Below, piece after piece: positions 17,959-27,227 of a DNA stretch of 64,000 bases. Every line of letters begins with the position of its first letter. The stretch's first letter is position 1. The DNA comes from Phytohabitans houttuyneae. Its GTDB lineage: Bacteria; Actinomycetota; Actinomycetes; Mycobacteriales; Micromonosporaceae. Under the pieces are notes generated by a model, which had not been told where the DNA came from, made no database searches, and saw only the letters and a program-made list of their open reading frames with translations. A program made the translations under genes and the position numbers. Location of the stretch: positions 4,641,001 through 4,705,000 of the forward strand of contig NZ_BLPF01000001.1 in the NCBI RefSeq assembly GCF_011764425.1, in the 5' to 3' direction.

Positions 17959-19052
17959 GGGTCGAGGGGCGGGTCGTGACGCCCACCGGCGTCGTCGACG
18001 GGTACGTGGAGCTGGCCGGCGAAACGATCGTGACGGTTGGTACCGGCGCGCCGGCCGCCGACCGGTGGATCGTGCCCGGCTTCGTCGACATCCACACGCA
18101 CGGCGGCGGCGGTCACACGTTCACGACCGGCGACGCGTCCGCCGCGCGTGAGGCGGCCGCCTTCCACCTCCGGCACGGCACGACGACGCTGCTGGCCAGC
18201 CTGGTCAGCTCGCCGTACGAGCTGATGCGCGACGCCACCGCCGCCTTCGCCCCGCTGGTGGCCGAGGGCGTGCTCGCCGGCATCCACTACGAAGGGCCGT
18301 ACCTGTCGCAGGCGCGGTGCGGCGCGCAAAACCCGGCTTTCCTGCGCGACCCGTCGGTGGACGAGCTGTCGGCGCTTGTCGAGCTGGGTGGCGGCGCGGT
18401 GCGGATGGTCACCGTCGCCCCCGAGCGGCACGGCGCGCTCGAGGCCATCAAGCTGCTGGTCTCGCGGGGCGTGGTGGTCGCGATCGGGCACACCGACGCC
18501 ACGTACGACCAGACGCTCGCCGGGATCGAGGCCGGGGCCACCGTCGGTACCCACGTCTTCAACGGCATGCGCCCGCCGCACCACCGCGAGCCCGGCCCGG
18601 TCTTCGCGCTGCTCGGCGCCGAGTCGGTGGTCTGCGAGCTGATCCCCGACGGCATCCACCTGCACGACGGCACACTCGCGTTCGCCGCGAAGGTCACCGG
18701 ACCCGACCGCGCCGCCCTGGTGACCGACGCGATGGCGGCGGCCGGCATGCCCGACGGCGAATACGAGCTTGGCGGCCAGGCGGTGGTCGTGGCCGACCGG
18801 GTCGCGCGGCTGGCCCGGGACGGCTCGATCGCCGGCAGCACGCTGACGATGGACGCGGGACTGCGCCAGGCGGTACACGCGGGAGTGTCCATGGTGGACG
18901 CGGTCCGCATGGTGACGACGACGCCGGCGCGCGCGATCGGGGTCGCCGGCGAGGTGGGCGCCCTCGCGCCCGGCCTCCGCGCCGACCTCGTCGTGCTCGA
19001 CGACTCCTTGCGCGTGTCGCGCGTGATGCGCGCGGGAGCCTGGCTCAGCTGA
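17955..19052 (+). CDS. nagA: N-acetylglucosamine-6-phosphate deacetylase
   Basis: 365 residues of the amidohydrolase superfamily. The metal-site motif is DIHTHGGGG (His47, His49), followed by HYEGPYLS with the conserved glutamate, GHTDATYD, THVFNGM, PDGIHLH and the catalytic VTDAMAAAG. It removes acetate from GlcNAc-6-P (or GalNAc-6-P) to give the amino-sugar phosphate used by the SIS enzyme. The ATG overlaps the kinase stop (ATGA at 17955-17958). The last 8 bases overlap the convergent regulator gene. Confidence 0.92.
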   Translation: MRVEGRVVTPTGVVDGYVELAGETIVTVGTGAPAADRWIVPGFVDIHTHGGGGHTFTTGDASAAREAAAFHLRHGTTTLLASLVSSPYELMRDATAAFAPLVAEGVLAGIHYEGPYLSQARCGAQNPAFLRDPSVDELSALVELGGGAVRMVTVAPERHGALEAIKLLVSRGVVVAIGHTDATYDQTLAGIEAGATVGTHVFNGMRPPHHREPGPVFALLGAESVVCELIPDGIHLHDGTLAFAAKVTGPDRAALVTDAMAAAGMPDGEYELGGQAVVVADRVARLARDGSIAGSTLTMDAGLRQAVHAGVSMVDAVRMVTTTPARAIGVAGEVGALAPGLRADLVVLDDSLRVSRVMRAGAWLS

Positions 19053-20250
19053 CGCTCATGCGCTCGCACAGGCCGCGCAGCTCGGTGCCGCCGGCCATCC
19101 GCCGCGAGCGTTCCAGCAGCGCCCGCGTGGTCTCCTGGGCCATCGCCGAAGTGTGCACGTGCTGCGGTGCGAGGCGCTCGGCGGTCAGCAGGAAGCGCAC
19201 CGCCTCCCGGTCCCGTCCCCGCAGCCGGGCCAGCGCCCGGGCCGTGTCGGCGTAGTAGAACACCTGGCGGAAGCCGGCCGGGATCGCCGCCGGGTTGGTG
19301 TTCCGCGCGATCTCCGCCGCGCGGCCCGGATCGCCGCCGTCCACCTCGATGCCGATGCCCCAGATGCCGACGTTGGTGGGACCGAAGAAGAGGTTCAGCG
19401 CGGTGGTCTCGCCGGTGCGGCTGGCGAGCTGTGCCGCCTCCGCCGACCAGGCGCGGCTGTCGTCGAGCCGCTTCTCGCCGCGGCTGGCGTACGCGCAGAT
19501 CAGCTGCAGCGACCCCAGCATCGCGGCGCCACCCGGCCGCCCCACGTGCGGCTGGAGGTCGTCGACCGCCCGGCCGGCCAGTGCCAGCCCTCGCCGGTAC
19601 GAGCCGCAGGCCGTCGCCGCGCTCGCCCGCGCGTAGGCCGCGTAAGCCTGCAGCACCGGGTCTTCCGTGACGTCGGCCGCGTCCCGGCACCGCTCCGCAC
19701 CCAGCCATGCCTCGGCGGGATGCCCGAGGTTGCGGAGCACGGAGGAGGCGATGAACGTGGCCTCCACCATCAGCCGCAACGCGCGGCCGCGCTCCGGGCC
19801 GGCGGACGCGGCGTGCAGGTCGCGCAGGAGCGCCGGCGTGAGGCGGTTTGCCCCGGCGTAGTCGCAGGCCTGCCGCAGCGTGTCGGCGAGGGCGACGGCG
19901 CGGGCCAGGTCACCGATCGGCGGCGGCGGGCTGCTCGGCGGCTCCCCGAGGTCGATGTCGACCAGCGCCTGGCGGATGCCGTGCACCTCGGCGTGCGCGG
20001 CCACCGCCGCCCGGTCGGCCGCCGGCACCGGGGTACCGGCCAGCTCGGTCGGTGAGCACTCGAGCGCCCCGGCGATCTCCGCGAGCATGAACCGGTTGTC
20101 CGCCGCCTGGAGCCCCCGTTCGATCCTGCTCCAGGTGGCGTGCGAGACACCTGCCCGGCTGGCCGCGTACCGGATGCTCCAACCCCGCACCAGGCGGCGT
20201 GCCCGGATGCGCTCGCCGATGGTGGGGTCGCCACTCAGTCGTGGAGTCAT
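19045..20250 (-). CDS. XRE-type helix-turn-helix regulator with helical-repeat C-terminus
   Basis: 401 residues. An N-terminal Cro/C1-type HTH spans about residues 8-65 (IGERIRARRLVRGWSIRYAA, then ATWSRIERGLQAADN). The remainder is Ala-rich and helical with TPR-like periodicity (repeated AxAAYARASAATA-type helices), as in large actinobacterial regulators that sense peptides or metabolites. Two starts are possible; ATG at 20250 begins just before the HTH, whereas the start at 20289 adds 13 unusual residues. Its target is unknown and it converges on nagA with an 8-base overlap. Confidence 0.8.
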   Translation of the reverse strand: MTPRLSGDPTIGERIRARRLVRGWSIRYAASRAGVSHATWSRIERGLQAADNRFMLAEIAGALECSPTELAGTPVPAADRAAVAAHAEVHGIRQALVDIDLGEPPSSPPPPIGDLARAVALADTLRQACDYAGANRLTPALLRDLHAASAGPERGRALRLMVEATFIASSVLRNLGHPAEAWLGAERCRDAADVTEDPVLQAYAAYARASAATACGSYRRGLALAGRAVDDLQPHVGRPGGAAMLGSLQLICAYASRGEKRLDDSRAWSAEAAQLASRTGETTALNLFFGPTNVGIWGIGIEVDGGDPGRAAEIARNTNPAAIPAGFRQVFYYADTARALARLRGRDREAVRFLLTAERLAPQHVHTSAMAQETTRALLERSRRMAGGTELRGLCERMSVS

Positions 20251-20299
20251 GACGGGACCGTAACCTCGCCGGCACGGCGAGTGGTCCATACCTGTACCG

Positions 20300-20998
20300 C
20301 TACCGCGGTCCTCGGGGCAGCGAGGGCCAGGGGACCCGCTTCAGGAGCCGGTCGAGCAGGAGCCCCAGCAGCAGGCCGGCCACCGAGTCGGTGACCCAGT
20401 GGTAGTTGAGGTACACCGTCGTAAAGAAGACGATCGCCGGCGGCGCGATACGCAGCCAGCGGCGGGCGGTGCGGCCCAGCCACGGTGCCAGGAGCAGCGC
20501 GAGCACGCCGTACCAGACGATCGTGTTGACCAGGTGGCCGGACGGGTAGGAGAGGCTGTACTCACCCGGCGGCAGGTCGTTGAAGAGCTCGACCGCGTCC
20601 GGCAGGGTCGAGCGCGGCGCGGCACGGTCGGTCCAGAGCTTGAGCGGCATGATGGCGAAGCCCGTGGCCAGGAAGGCTGCCACCACCAGCGCGAAGGGCC
20701 ACGCCGAGCGCCGCTTGACGCCCAGCCAGATCGCGATGAGCGCACAGATGATCGTGAGCGGGCTGCCGCTGCCCAGGAAGTTGAGCGTGCGGGTGACCCA
20801 GTACGCCGGGTCCCACTCGTGATCGAAGAGCCAGTCGGCGACGGCCTGGTCGAAGTCGAGGAACCAGCCGGCGGCGAGCGCGGCGGTCAGTGCGACGAAC
20901 GCGGCCACCAGGACGGCGTCGAACCACCACCCGGCCGGCCACACCCGCTCGAGCCGGCGCCAGTTCGACCTGGTGGGCTGGTCGCGAGTCTCCTGCAC
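20300..20998 (-). CDS. PAP2 family membrane phosphatase
   Basis: 232 residues with five or six transmembrane segments. The three PAP2 signature motifs are present: KLWTDRAAPR, YPSGH and YLNYHWVTDSVAG with the catalytic histidine and aspartate. It probably dephosphorylates a lipid phosphate such as phosphatidic acid or undecaprenyl pyrophosphate at the outer face of the membrane. The C-terminus is basic (RVPWPSLPRGPR). The protease gene upstream ends only 9 bases before the start, so they may be co-transcribed. Confidence 0.88.
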   Translation of the reverse strand: MQETRDQPTRSNWRRLERVWPAGWWFDAVLVAAFVALTAALAAGWFLDFDQAVADWLFDHEWDPAYWVTRTLNFLGSGSPLTIICALIAIWLGVKRRSAWPFALVVAAFLATGFAIMPLKLWTDRAAPRSTLPDAVELFNDLPPGEYSLSYPSGHLVNTIVWYGVLALLLAPWLGRTARRWLRIAPPAIVFFTTVYLNYHWVTDSVAGLLLGLLLDRLLKRVPWPSLPRGPR

Positions 20999-21007
20999 GA
21001 CCCCAAG

Positions 21008-22311
21008 CTACAGTTGCGACTTGATCTTGTCGTAGATCAGGTCGATGCGGACGCCCGAGTTGGGGCAGCCGCCGAAGTGGTGCAGCGCGAGCACCTTGTC
21101 CGTGCGCTTGGAGATCACCGGCGAGCCGGACGAACCGCCCTCGGTGTCGCAGAAGTACGAGATGTCGGAGCCCGTGGCGTACCCGGTGTAGTTGGGGTCG
21201 TCGACAGCGCAGTTGCCGTTGGCGTCCTCGTCGCTGGTCATCGCGATCTCGGTCGGGTCGCCGCCCGGGTGCTGCGGGATGTAGAGCTCCTCGCCCTTCG
21301 CCGGCCGCCGCAGGTCGAACTGCAGGTAGCCGAACCTCTTCACGAGGTCGAAGTCCTCGACCGTGAAGAGCGTGTAGTCGAGCTCCTCGTCGGTGCTCAG
21401 CACCTTGTCGCCCCACACCTTGGTGGACCTGAAGACCGAGTGCCCGCCGCACTGGGCGCACTGGTAGTTGAACCACACCTCGGTCTCGTACGCGTCCGCC
21501 GACGTCACGATGCAGTGGTTGTTGGTCATCAGCCGGTTGCTCGGGCCGACCCGCCACGCCGTGCACAGCTCGTTGCCCTTGATGAGCAGGCGGACGACGG
21601 CCTTCGACCGCTCGTACGCCACCGGGTCCTTCGACTTGTAACAGACCGCGTCCGACTTCTGGTCGCCGCCGCAGATGCTCTCCGGCGAGTTGCGCGGCTG
21701 GCGGGCCCGCTCCTCGGCGCTGAAGCCGTGGGCCACCTTGTCGACCCGACGCCGAGGTTGGCGATCGTGGACTCGAGGCCGAGCAGGTCGGGACGGAGTG
21801 AGTGGAGCTCGATCACGGCGGTGTCGCCGGTGACCGACATGCCCCACCGGCCCGGCCCCGGCAGCAGACCGGACTCGACGCGGTGCACCTCGGCGCCGCT
21901 CGGGTCCGAGACGGTCAGGTAGTCGCCGGGCAGCAGCAGGATGCGGCTGAAGTGCGGCTTCACATAGGTCGCGCCGGGGTAGCGGAGCGTCATCTTCCGC
22001 TCGCTGTCGAGGTACCCGATGACCCGGTCGACCTGGTCGATGGTCCCGACCTGCTCCCGCCCGGCGGGCCCGCCACGCTCGCCGGCGCGCTCCTCGGTCC
22101 GCGGATTGTCCGCGGCCGGACGCCGGGGCGCGGCCTTGTCCGGCGCCGCGGCCGCGCCGGCCGGGTCGGCCGCCGCACGCTTCGCCATGGGCGCGCTCAC
22201 CGCGGCCGGCTCCTGCCTTTCTCCGGTACGGGCATACGCCGTCGCGCCGGCCACCCCCGCGAGCGCCACGACCGTGCAGGCCCCCGCTGCCAACGCCACA
22301 GTTCGCCGCAT
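21008..22311 (-). pseudogene. Secreted trypsin-like serine protease, single-base frameshift
   Basis: Two frames together encode one S1-type serine protease. The upstream frame begins at ATG 22311 (GGGGAG ahead), with a signal peptide (MRRTVALAAGACTVVALAG) and a beta-rich N-terminal segment ending in STIANLGVG. The downstream frame continues VDKVAHGFSAEERARQPRN and holds the catalytic triad: MTNNHCIV (His), EELDYTLFTV (Asp) and GGSSGSPVIS (Ser). The frames meet at the GGG run (21746-21748 on the + strand); one additional G would restore a continuous protein of about 434 residues. Either a recent inactivation or a missed base in a homopolymer; the intact motifs on both sides favour the latter. 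Confidence 0.8.
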
Positions 22312-22401
22312 TCCACTCCCCCACAAAACACATACCGTGACAATCCGTTTCGCCTGTGTGTAACGAGCCACGGTTAGCGGCGACGCGGACCCTCACCCGG
22401 C

Positions 22402-23628
22402 ATGCTTATGTGCGTGCGGATCACCTCGGCCCTCGTAGACCCGGCGTTGCTCGACCTCCCATGGTCGACTCCGCTGGAGGAGTGGCCTGCCGATCACCTG
22501 GTGGCGCTGCCCCAGGGCATCTCGCGGCATGTGGTGCGATTCGTGCGGCTCGCCGGCACCGTCTACGCGGTCAAGGAGACCGGCGAGCGCGTGGCCGAGC
22601 GGGAGTACGACCTTCTCCGCGCGCTGGAGCGCATCGACTTCCCGGCGGTACAGGCGGTGGCGATTGTGGCCGACCGGGCGACCCCGGACGGGGAGCCGCT
22701 CGACCCGGTGTTGATCACCCGGCACCTGCAGTTCTCCCTGCCGTACCGGGCGCTCTTCTCGCACACGCTCCGGCCGGAGACGATGACCCGGCTGCTCGAC
22801 GCGCTCGCCGCGCTGATCGTGCGCATGCACCTGACCGGCTTCTTCTGGGGCGACTGCTCGCTCTCCAACACGCTCTTCCGGCGCGACGCCGGCGCGTTCG
22901 CGGCGTACCTCGTGGACGCCGAGACCGGTGCCCTGCGCCCCTCGCTCTCCAAGGGGCAGCGCGGGGAAGACCTGGAGATCGCGCGGGTCAACATCTTCGG
23001 TGAGGCGCTCGACCTGCAGGCCGCGGGCCTGCTGCACGACTCGATCGACCCCGAGACCGTCGCCGAGGAGGTGTTCGAGCGGTACGAGCGGCTGTGGCAC
23101 GAGATCACGTACGAGCAGGAGGTCAAGCGGGAGGACCGCCACGACATCGAGGGCCGCATCCGCCGCCTGAACGAGCTCGGCTTCGACGTGGCCGAGGTGG
23201 CGATGGCCCTGGTGGATGGCGACGGCGGCTACCGCGTGCGCCCGAAAGTGGTGGACGCCGGCTACCACACCCGCCGGCTGCTGCGCCTGACCGGGCTGGA
23301 CGCGGAGGAAAACCAGGCCCGCCGGCTGCTCAACGACCTCGACACGTACCGGGCGGAGAGCGACCTGTCCGACGAGCAGCAGGCGGCGCACCGCTGGCTG
23401 ACCGAGGTGTTCGAGCCGGTGGTCCGGGCGGTGCCGGCGCACCTGCGGCGCAAGCTGGAGCCGTCGGAGCTGTTCGTCCAGATCATCGAGCATCGCTGGC
23501 GGCTCTCCGAAGAGGCCGGACGCGACGTCGGCCTGGCACCGGCCGTGCAGTCGTTTCTCGCCGACGTGCTGGTGCACCGCCCCGACGAGCAGGCGGTGCT
23601 CGGCGTGGAGCTGACGGCCTCGCTCTGA
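22402..23628 (+). CDS. DUF4032 protein with kinase-like fold
   Basis: 408 residues, soluble. The N-terminal half resembles LPS-kinase/protein-kinase-like folds: VKETGERVAEREYDLLR (lysine and helix-C glutamate), MHLTGFFWGDCSLSNTLF (catalytic-loop-like, aspartate and asparagine) and YLVDAETG (DFG-like). The C-terminal half is DUF4032, mainly helical. Widespread in Actinomycetota but of unknown substrate. Starts at 22402 and 22408 are both possible and neither has a strong ribosome site. It ends 1 base before the convergent stop at 23630. Confidence 0.82.
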   Translation: MLMCVRITSALVDPALLDLPWSTPLEEWPADHLVALPQGISRHVVRFVRLAGTVYAVKETGERVAEREYDLLRALERIDFPAVQAVAIVADRATPDGEPLDPVLITRHLQFSLPYRALFSHTLRPETMTRLLDALAALIVRMHLTGFFWGDCSLSNTLFRRDAGAFAAYLVDAETGALRPSLSKGQRGEDLEIARVNIFGEALDLQAAGLLHDSIDPETVAEEVFERYERLWHEITYEQEVKREDRHDIEGRIRRLNELGFDVAEVAMALVDGDGGYRVRPKVVDAGYHTRRLLRLTGLDAEENQARRLLNDLDTYRAESDLSDEQQAAHRWLTEVFEPVVRAVPAHLRRKLEPSELFVQIIEHRWRLSEEAGRDVGLAPAVQSFLADVLVHRPDEQAVLGVELTASL

Positions 23629-23629
23629 C

Positions 23630-25420
23630 CTACGGCGCTTCCGCGGCCGGCTCGGGCTGCTCCGCCGCGCGCTTGAGCAGCCAGCCGAGGCCGGAGCGCC
23701 GCGCGACCACGGTGAGGCGGTCGCCGCCGGTCACCCGGAACCCGTCGGGCGGTGTCCAGATCGGGCGGGGCTCGCCGAACTTCGCCAGCGCGATGACCCG
23801 GATCTCGCCGGGGCGGCTGACGTCGCCGACCATGGCGCCGTCGAGCAGCGAGCCCCGGGCGACCACGACCTCGGACACCAGCAGCACGTGGCGGTCGACC
23901 GGGATGGTGGCGATCACGTCGCGGTTCATCAGGGCGGCCACGAAGGCGGGCGCGGCCAGGTAGGAGACGCTGCGCGAGGTGCCGATGTTGAACGCTTTCT
24001 GGATCCGGTACGCCAGGTCGCCGTCGAAGAGGCGCATCACCACACGGACCTCCGGGTGGATCGCACGGCCGTTGAGCGCGGCCTGCAGGTTGCTCACGTC
24101 GTCGGTCGAGACCACGACGAGCGCCTGGCAGGAGCCGACCGAGGCGGCGCGGAGCACCGCCTCCTGCGACGCGTCCCCAATGATCAACGGGATGCTGAGC
24201 TGCCGAGCGACCGGCGCGCCCCGGGCGGCCGGGTCCTTGTCGATCGCCACGACCTCGATGCCCAGCTCGTGGAGCTGCCGGATGATCCGGGTGCCCACAT
24301 TGCCGACGCCGACCACGACCACGTGGTTTTCCCTCGGCATCCGCAGGCGGCCGGCGTTGAGCGCCAGGCGGGCGTTGACGATCGCGTCGACAACGACCGC
24401 GGTGATCAGCGGCACCAGCGCCAGCCCGGCCAGCGTCAGCACGATCTGGATCAGCTGCACGCCGAGCGACTTGGTGAGGTCCACATCGGACCCGGTGATG
24501 GTGGTCAGCAGCGTGGAGTAGACCGCCTGCCAGGGTGAGAGCCCTTGCGACCGGGCCAACAGCGCGCCGAACGTGGCCGAGATGAGCAGCACCGAGATCG
24601 TCGCGATGCCCAGCTTGCGGCTGACCAACCACCGCAGCCCGCGAAAGAGCACCGCGAACGGCCGGCGCCGGCGCCGCTTCTGCACGATGCGGCGAGCCGC
24701 GAGGACCGTGCCGGTCTGCTGGCCGCGAACCTCGGCCAGGACCAGGTCGGCGCGGCTCTGGTCAGCCGGCAGCACGCGTGGGTTGTTGCGCTCGCGGGTG
24801 TCGGCGAGGCCGCAGACGACGCTGTCCGGGCGCACTTCCGACCGTCGGGCCACGTAGAAGTTACGCCCAGCGTGGTGAAAGTCGGTCGGTGCGGGCTCGC
24901 CGAGCGCGGCGGCGACGAAGGCGGGCGCCGCCATCGCCGAGTCGGACATGACCTCGCAGTCGGCGAAGAGCCGCTTTACGCCCTCGGCCAGCCGCGGCGT
25001 GAACATGCGGATCACCAGGCGCACACGCGGCTCGACCTCTTGCGCGCACAGGGCGGCGTGGATGTTGCCCACGTCGTTTTGGTGCAGCAGCGCGAGACCG
25101 TCGGCACCGGCCAGCCCGACCCGGCGGAACGTGTCTTCGTCGAGCCGGTCCGAGCGGACCAGGTGGATGCCCTTGATGTCGGCGATGTCCGGGCCGTCGG
25201 AGCGGCGGCGGGTCGGCACGATCACGGTGATGCGTGCCTCGTACGACTGTGTCAGCTCCATGACCACGCGGTAGGCGAGCGGATCGCTGCCGCAGATGAC
25301 GTAGTGCGGCGCGTCGCCATTGGTCCGAAGCCCGTCACGCAGGCGGGAGACCACCGCGCGCCGCGCCCGGTTACGCCACGGGTCAAGCGACATGTCCGGG
25401 ATCGTAGCCAGGCGGTTCAC
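23630..25420 (-). CDS. Two-RCK ion-channel-like membrane protein
   Basis: About 596 residues: an N-terminal Rossmann RCK/TrkA-N domain (about 38-190, YVICGSDPLAYRVVMEL), a basic linker, two transmembrane helices with a pore-loop-like segment between (ISATFGALLARSQG, LLTTITGSDVDL, IVLTLAGLALVPL), and a second RCK domain (HVVVVGVGNVGTRIIRQL) with a TrkA-C-like end. The topology is that of a ligand-gated cation channel, but the expected GYG selectivity filter reads ITGSD, so potassium selectivity is doubtful. The start is GTG 25420 or ATG 25393; the latter gives MSLDPWRNRARR. Confidence 0.78.
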   Translation of the reverse strand: MNRLATIPDMSLDPWRNRARRAVVSRLRDGLRTNGDAPHYVICGSDPLAYRVVMELTQSYEARITVIVPTRRRSDGPDIADIKGIHLVRSDRLDEDTFRRVGLAGADGLALLHQNDVGNIHAALCAQEVEPRVRLVIRMFTPRLAEGVKRLFADCEVMSDSAMAAPAFVAAALGEPAPTDFHHAGRNFYVARRSEVRPDSVVCGLADTRERNNPRVLPADQSRADLVLAEVRGQQTGTVLAARRIVQKRRRRRPFAVLFRGLRWLVSRKLGIATISVLLISATFGALLARSQGLSPWQAVYSTLLTTITGSDVDLTKSLGVQLIQIVLTLAGLALVPLITAVVVDAIVNARLALNAGRLRMPRENHVVVVGVGNVGTRIIRQLHELGIEVVAIDKDPAARGAPVARQLSIPLIIGDASQEAVLRAASVGSCQALVVVSTDDVSNLQAALNGRAIHPEVRVVMRLFDGDLAYRIQKAFNIGTSRSVSYLAAPAFVAALMNRDVIATIPVDRHVLLVSEVVVARGSLLDGAMVGDVSRPGEIRVIALAKFGEPRPIWTPPDGFRVTGGDRLTVVARRSGLGWLLKRAAEQPEPAAEAP

Positions 25421-25504
25421 CCGCGCGCAGCCCTCGCGATCATGAACTTTCCGCTGTGACAGGAACGGTTTGGCCGGAAGCTCGTTGGAGGTTTTGGCGT
25501 ACTT

Positions 25505-25524
25505 AGCACCAATTGCTCGGTGCT
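25505..25524. promoter_or_regulatory. Inverted repeat upstream of secreted-protein gene
   Basis: AGCACC (25505-25510) and GGTGCT (25519-25524) form a perfect 6-bp inverted repeat with an 8-base spacer, 25 bases before the likely start codon. It may be an operator or a leader hairpin. Confidence 0.3.
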
Positions 25525-25549
25525 ACCGGTAAGCACTGAATGGATGGAC

Positions 25550-26713
25550 ATGAACAAGTGGTTCTATCGTGCAGTGGGGACAGTCGGCATCGCCGGCGGC
25601 TTCCTGCTGCTCGGCGGCGGCGCCGCGCAAGCCGAGGACGTCGACGCCACTCCGCCCAGCGACCCTTCGCAGCTGCAAGGCGTGCTCGACGGCTTCTTCA
25701 CCCCTCTTGGTGGTAGCGACTTCTCCCAGGTCAACCTCGGCCCGAACGCCAAGGGCGCCACGTCTGACGTGGTGCTGGGCGGGCAGCTCGGCTCGCTCGG
25801 TGGCGACATGGCCCCGACCCGTGACCTCAGCTTCGTAGGCTCGGCGCCGTCGTCACCGACCGCGTCGGTCAGCGCCGACACCCTCGGGCACGGCTCCCTC
25901 GACCGCGCGCTCGGCGCGGGTGGCGAGGCACACACCGAAAAGCCCAACCTGGTCTCCGACCTGCCGATCGCCGGCACGTTCACCGACACCGTCGGCGCGA
26001 CCCGCGCGGTCGACGCGGTCGGCCTGAGCGGTACCACGACCACACTGCTCAACGGCGCGAACGGGATGAGCGCGAACGCCGGCAACATGGACAACCTGGT
26101 GCCCGCGGCGTCCGATGTGGACGCTTCGCGCGCGGGTGCCGCCGTGCCCGCCTCGCTCGGCCTCATCCCGGGTGACGCGATCCCGGGCGTGAGCACCCGC
26201 AAGGCGGTCCGCGGCAACACAAACGGTGTCGCCCGTTCCACCGGTTCGCAGGCGCAGGACATGGTGCCCGCCCTGATCGGCGAGGCCATGACGGCGCGGA
26301 ACCCGGAGCTGTTCACCCGCTCGTTCGAGTACGGCCAGCCGGAGGCCCTGCCGCCGGTCGCCACGCTCCCGCTGGTCGGCGACCTGAACCTCAAGGGCGT
26401 GCCGGGCGCGGCGGACAACCCGACCGGTGACCTGCCGCTCGTCAGCGCGCTCGGCGACCTCGGCCTGCCCGGCGGTGCCGCGCCGGCCACGACGCTCCCC
26501 GCGCCCGCCGCGGCGGACGACACGGACGCCAAGGCGCCGTCGCACCGCCGGCACAGCACGAACGAGCGCCCGGTGGCCGGCGAGGACGCCGACTACACCG
26601 AGGCCGCCCAGATCGGGCTGCCGCTGGTGGGCGACATCAACAACGTCACCCGCGTGCTGCCCACCAACGGCAGCCTGGCGGGCACGCCCGGTCTGGCATA
26701 CATGCCGTTCTGA
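25550..26713 (+). CDS. Secreted protein of unknown function, Gly/Ala/Leu-rich
   Basis: About 387 residues from ATG 25550 (another ATG at 25544). A clear signal peptide (MNKWFYRAVGTVGIAGGFLLLGGGAAQA) is followed by a low-complexity mature part without cysteines or membrane segments. A motif resembling LPLVGDLN recurs at least four times (DLPIAGTFTD, TLPLVGDLNLKG, DLPLVSALGDLG, GLPLVGDINNVT), suggesting a repetitive cell-wall or surface protein. No recognised family. A terminator at 26726-26760 follows. Confidence 0.75.
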   Translation: MNKWFYRAVGTVGIAGGFLLLGGGAAQAEDVDATPPSDPSQLQGVLDGFFTPLGGSDFSQVNLGPNAKGATSDVVLGGQLGSLGGDMAPTRDLSFVGSAPSSPTASVSADTLGHGSLDRALGAGGEAHTEKPNLVSDLPIAGTFTDTVGATRAVDAVGLSGTTTTLLNGANGMSANAGNMDNLVPAASDVDASRAGAAVPASLGLIPGDAIPGVSTRKAVRGNTNGVARSTGSQAQDMVPALIGEAMTARNPELFTRSFEYGQPEALPPVATLPLVGDLNLKGVPGAADNPTGDLPLVSALGDLGLPGGAAPATTLPAPAAADDTDAKAPSHRRHSTNERPVAGEDADYTEAAQIGLPLVGDINNVTRVLPTNGSLAGTPGLAYMPF

Positions 26714-26725
26714 GCGTTCCACCGC

Positions 26726-26760
26726 TGAGGGGCGTGGGTCAATCCGACCCGCGCCCCTCA
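26726..26760. terminator. Bidirectional terminator
   Basis: TGAGGGGCGTGGGTC (26726-26740) pairs with GACCCGCGCCCCTCA (26746-26760) over 15 bp with one wobble and a 5-base loop. The stop codon of the convergent YkvA-type gene lies inside it. Confidence 0.8.
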
Positions 26761-27155
26761 GTCTTTTCTGCCTTGCCCAGCAGGCGTTCGAGCAGCCGCG
26801 GGTCGCCGGGCCAGGCGGCGAGGAGGACCTCCCGGGGCACCTGGCGGCCGGCGTACCGCAGAGCGAGCGCCACCACGACGATGTCGTCGAGCGGGCCGAT
26901 GACCGGCAGGAACTCGGGGATCAGGTCGATCGGGCTGGCCACCCAGATCCCGGCCACGACGATCGCCACCTTGGCCCGCCGCGGCACGCGCGGGTCTTTG
27001 CGCAGCCGCCGCACGGTCGTCACGCAGTCCGGGATGAACGCGGCGAGGTCCCGGAGCACTCCCGGCGGCAGCCGGCGGGCCAGCAGCAGGAGCAACGCCC
27101 AGCTGGCGACGACACACCCGGCCGCGATGGCCAGTCCGATCAGCCAGCTCCGCAC
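26739..27155 (-). CDS. YkvA/DUF1232 membrane protein
   Basis: 138 residues. An N-terminal transmembrane helix (LIGLAIAAGCVVASWALLLL) precedes the DUF1232 core, whose signature WVASPIDLIPEFLPVIGPLD with the following hydrophobic helix is intact. The family is widespread, membrane-associated and of unknown function. The gene ends inside the bidirectional hairpin at 26726-26760. It is followed upstream by the AAA ATPase gene on the same strand, 72 bases away, so a shared transcript is possible. Confidence 0.85.
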   Translation of the reverse strand: MRSWLIGLAIAAGCVVASWALLLLLARRLPPGVLRDLAAFIPDCVTTVRRLRKDPRVPRRAKVAIVVAGIWVASPIDLIPEFLPVIGPLDDIVVVALALRYAGRQVPREVLLAAWPGDPRLLERLLGKAEKTEGRGSD

Positions 27156-27227
27156 GAGCCGAGGCTAGCGCGCTTTCGCCACGAGCGAGGGCCTCCCGGT
27201 GGCCACCCCGCCTGACGAGGGGTGAGG

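Noticed and set aside
21008..22311. Programmed ribosomal frameshifting in the protease gene
   Set aside because: The GGG run lacks a slippery heptamer with downstream pseudoknot that I can recognise, and three other genes show the same one-base loss, so sequencing error is simpler.
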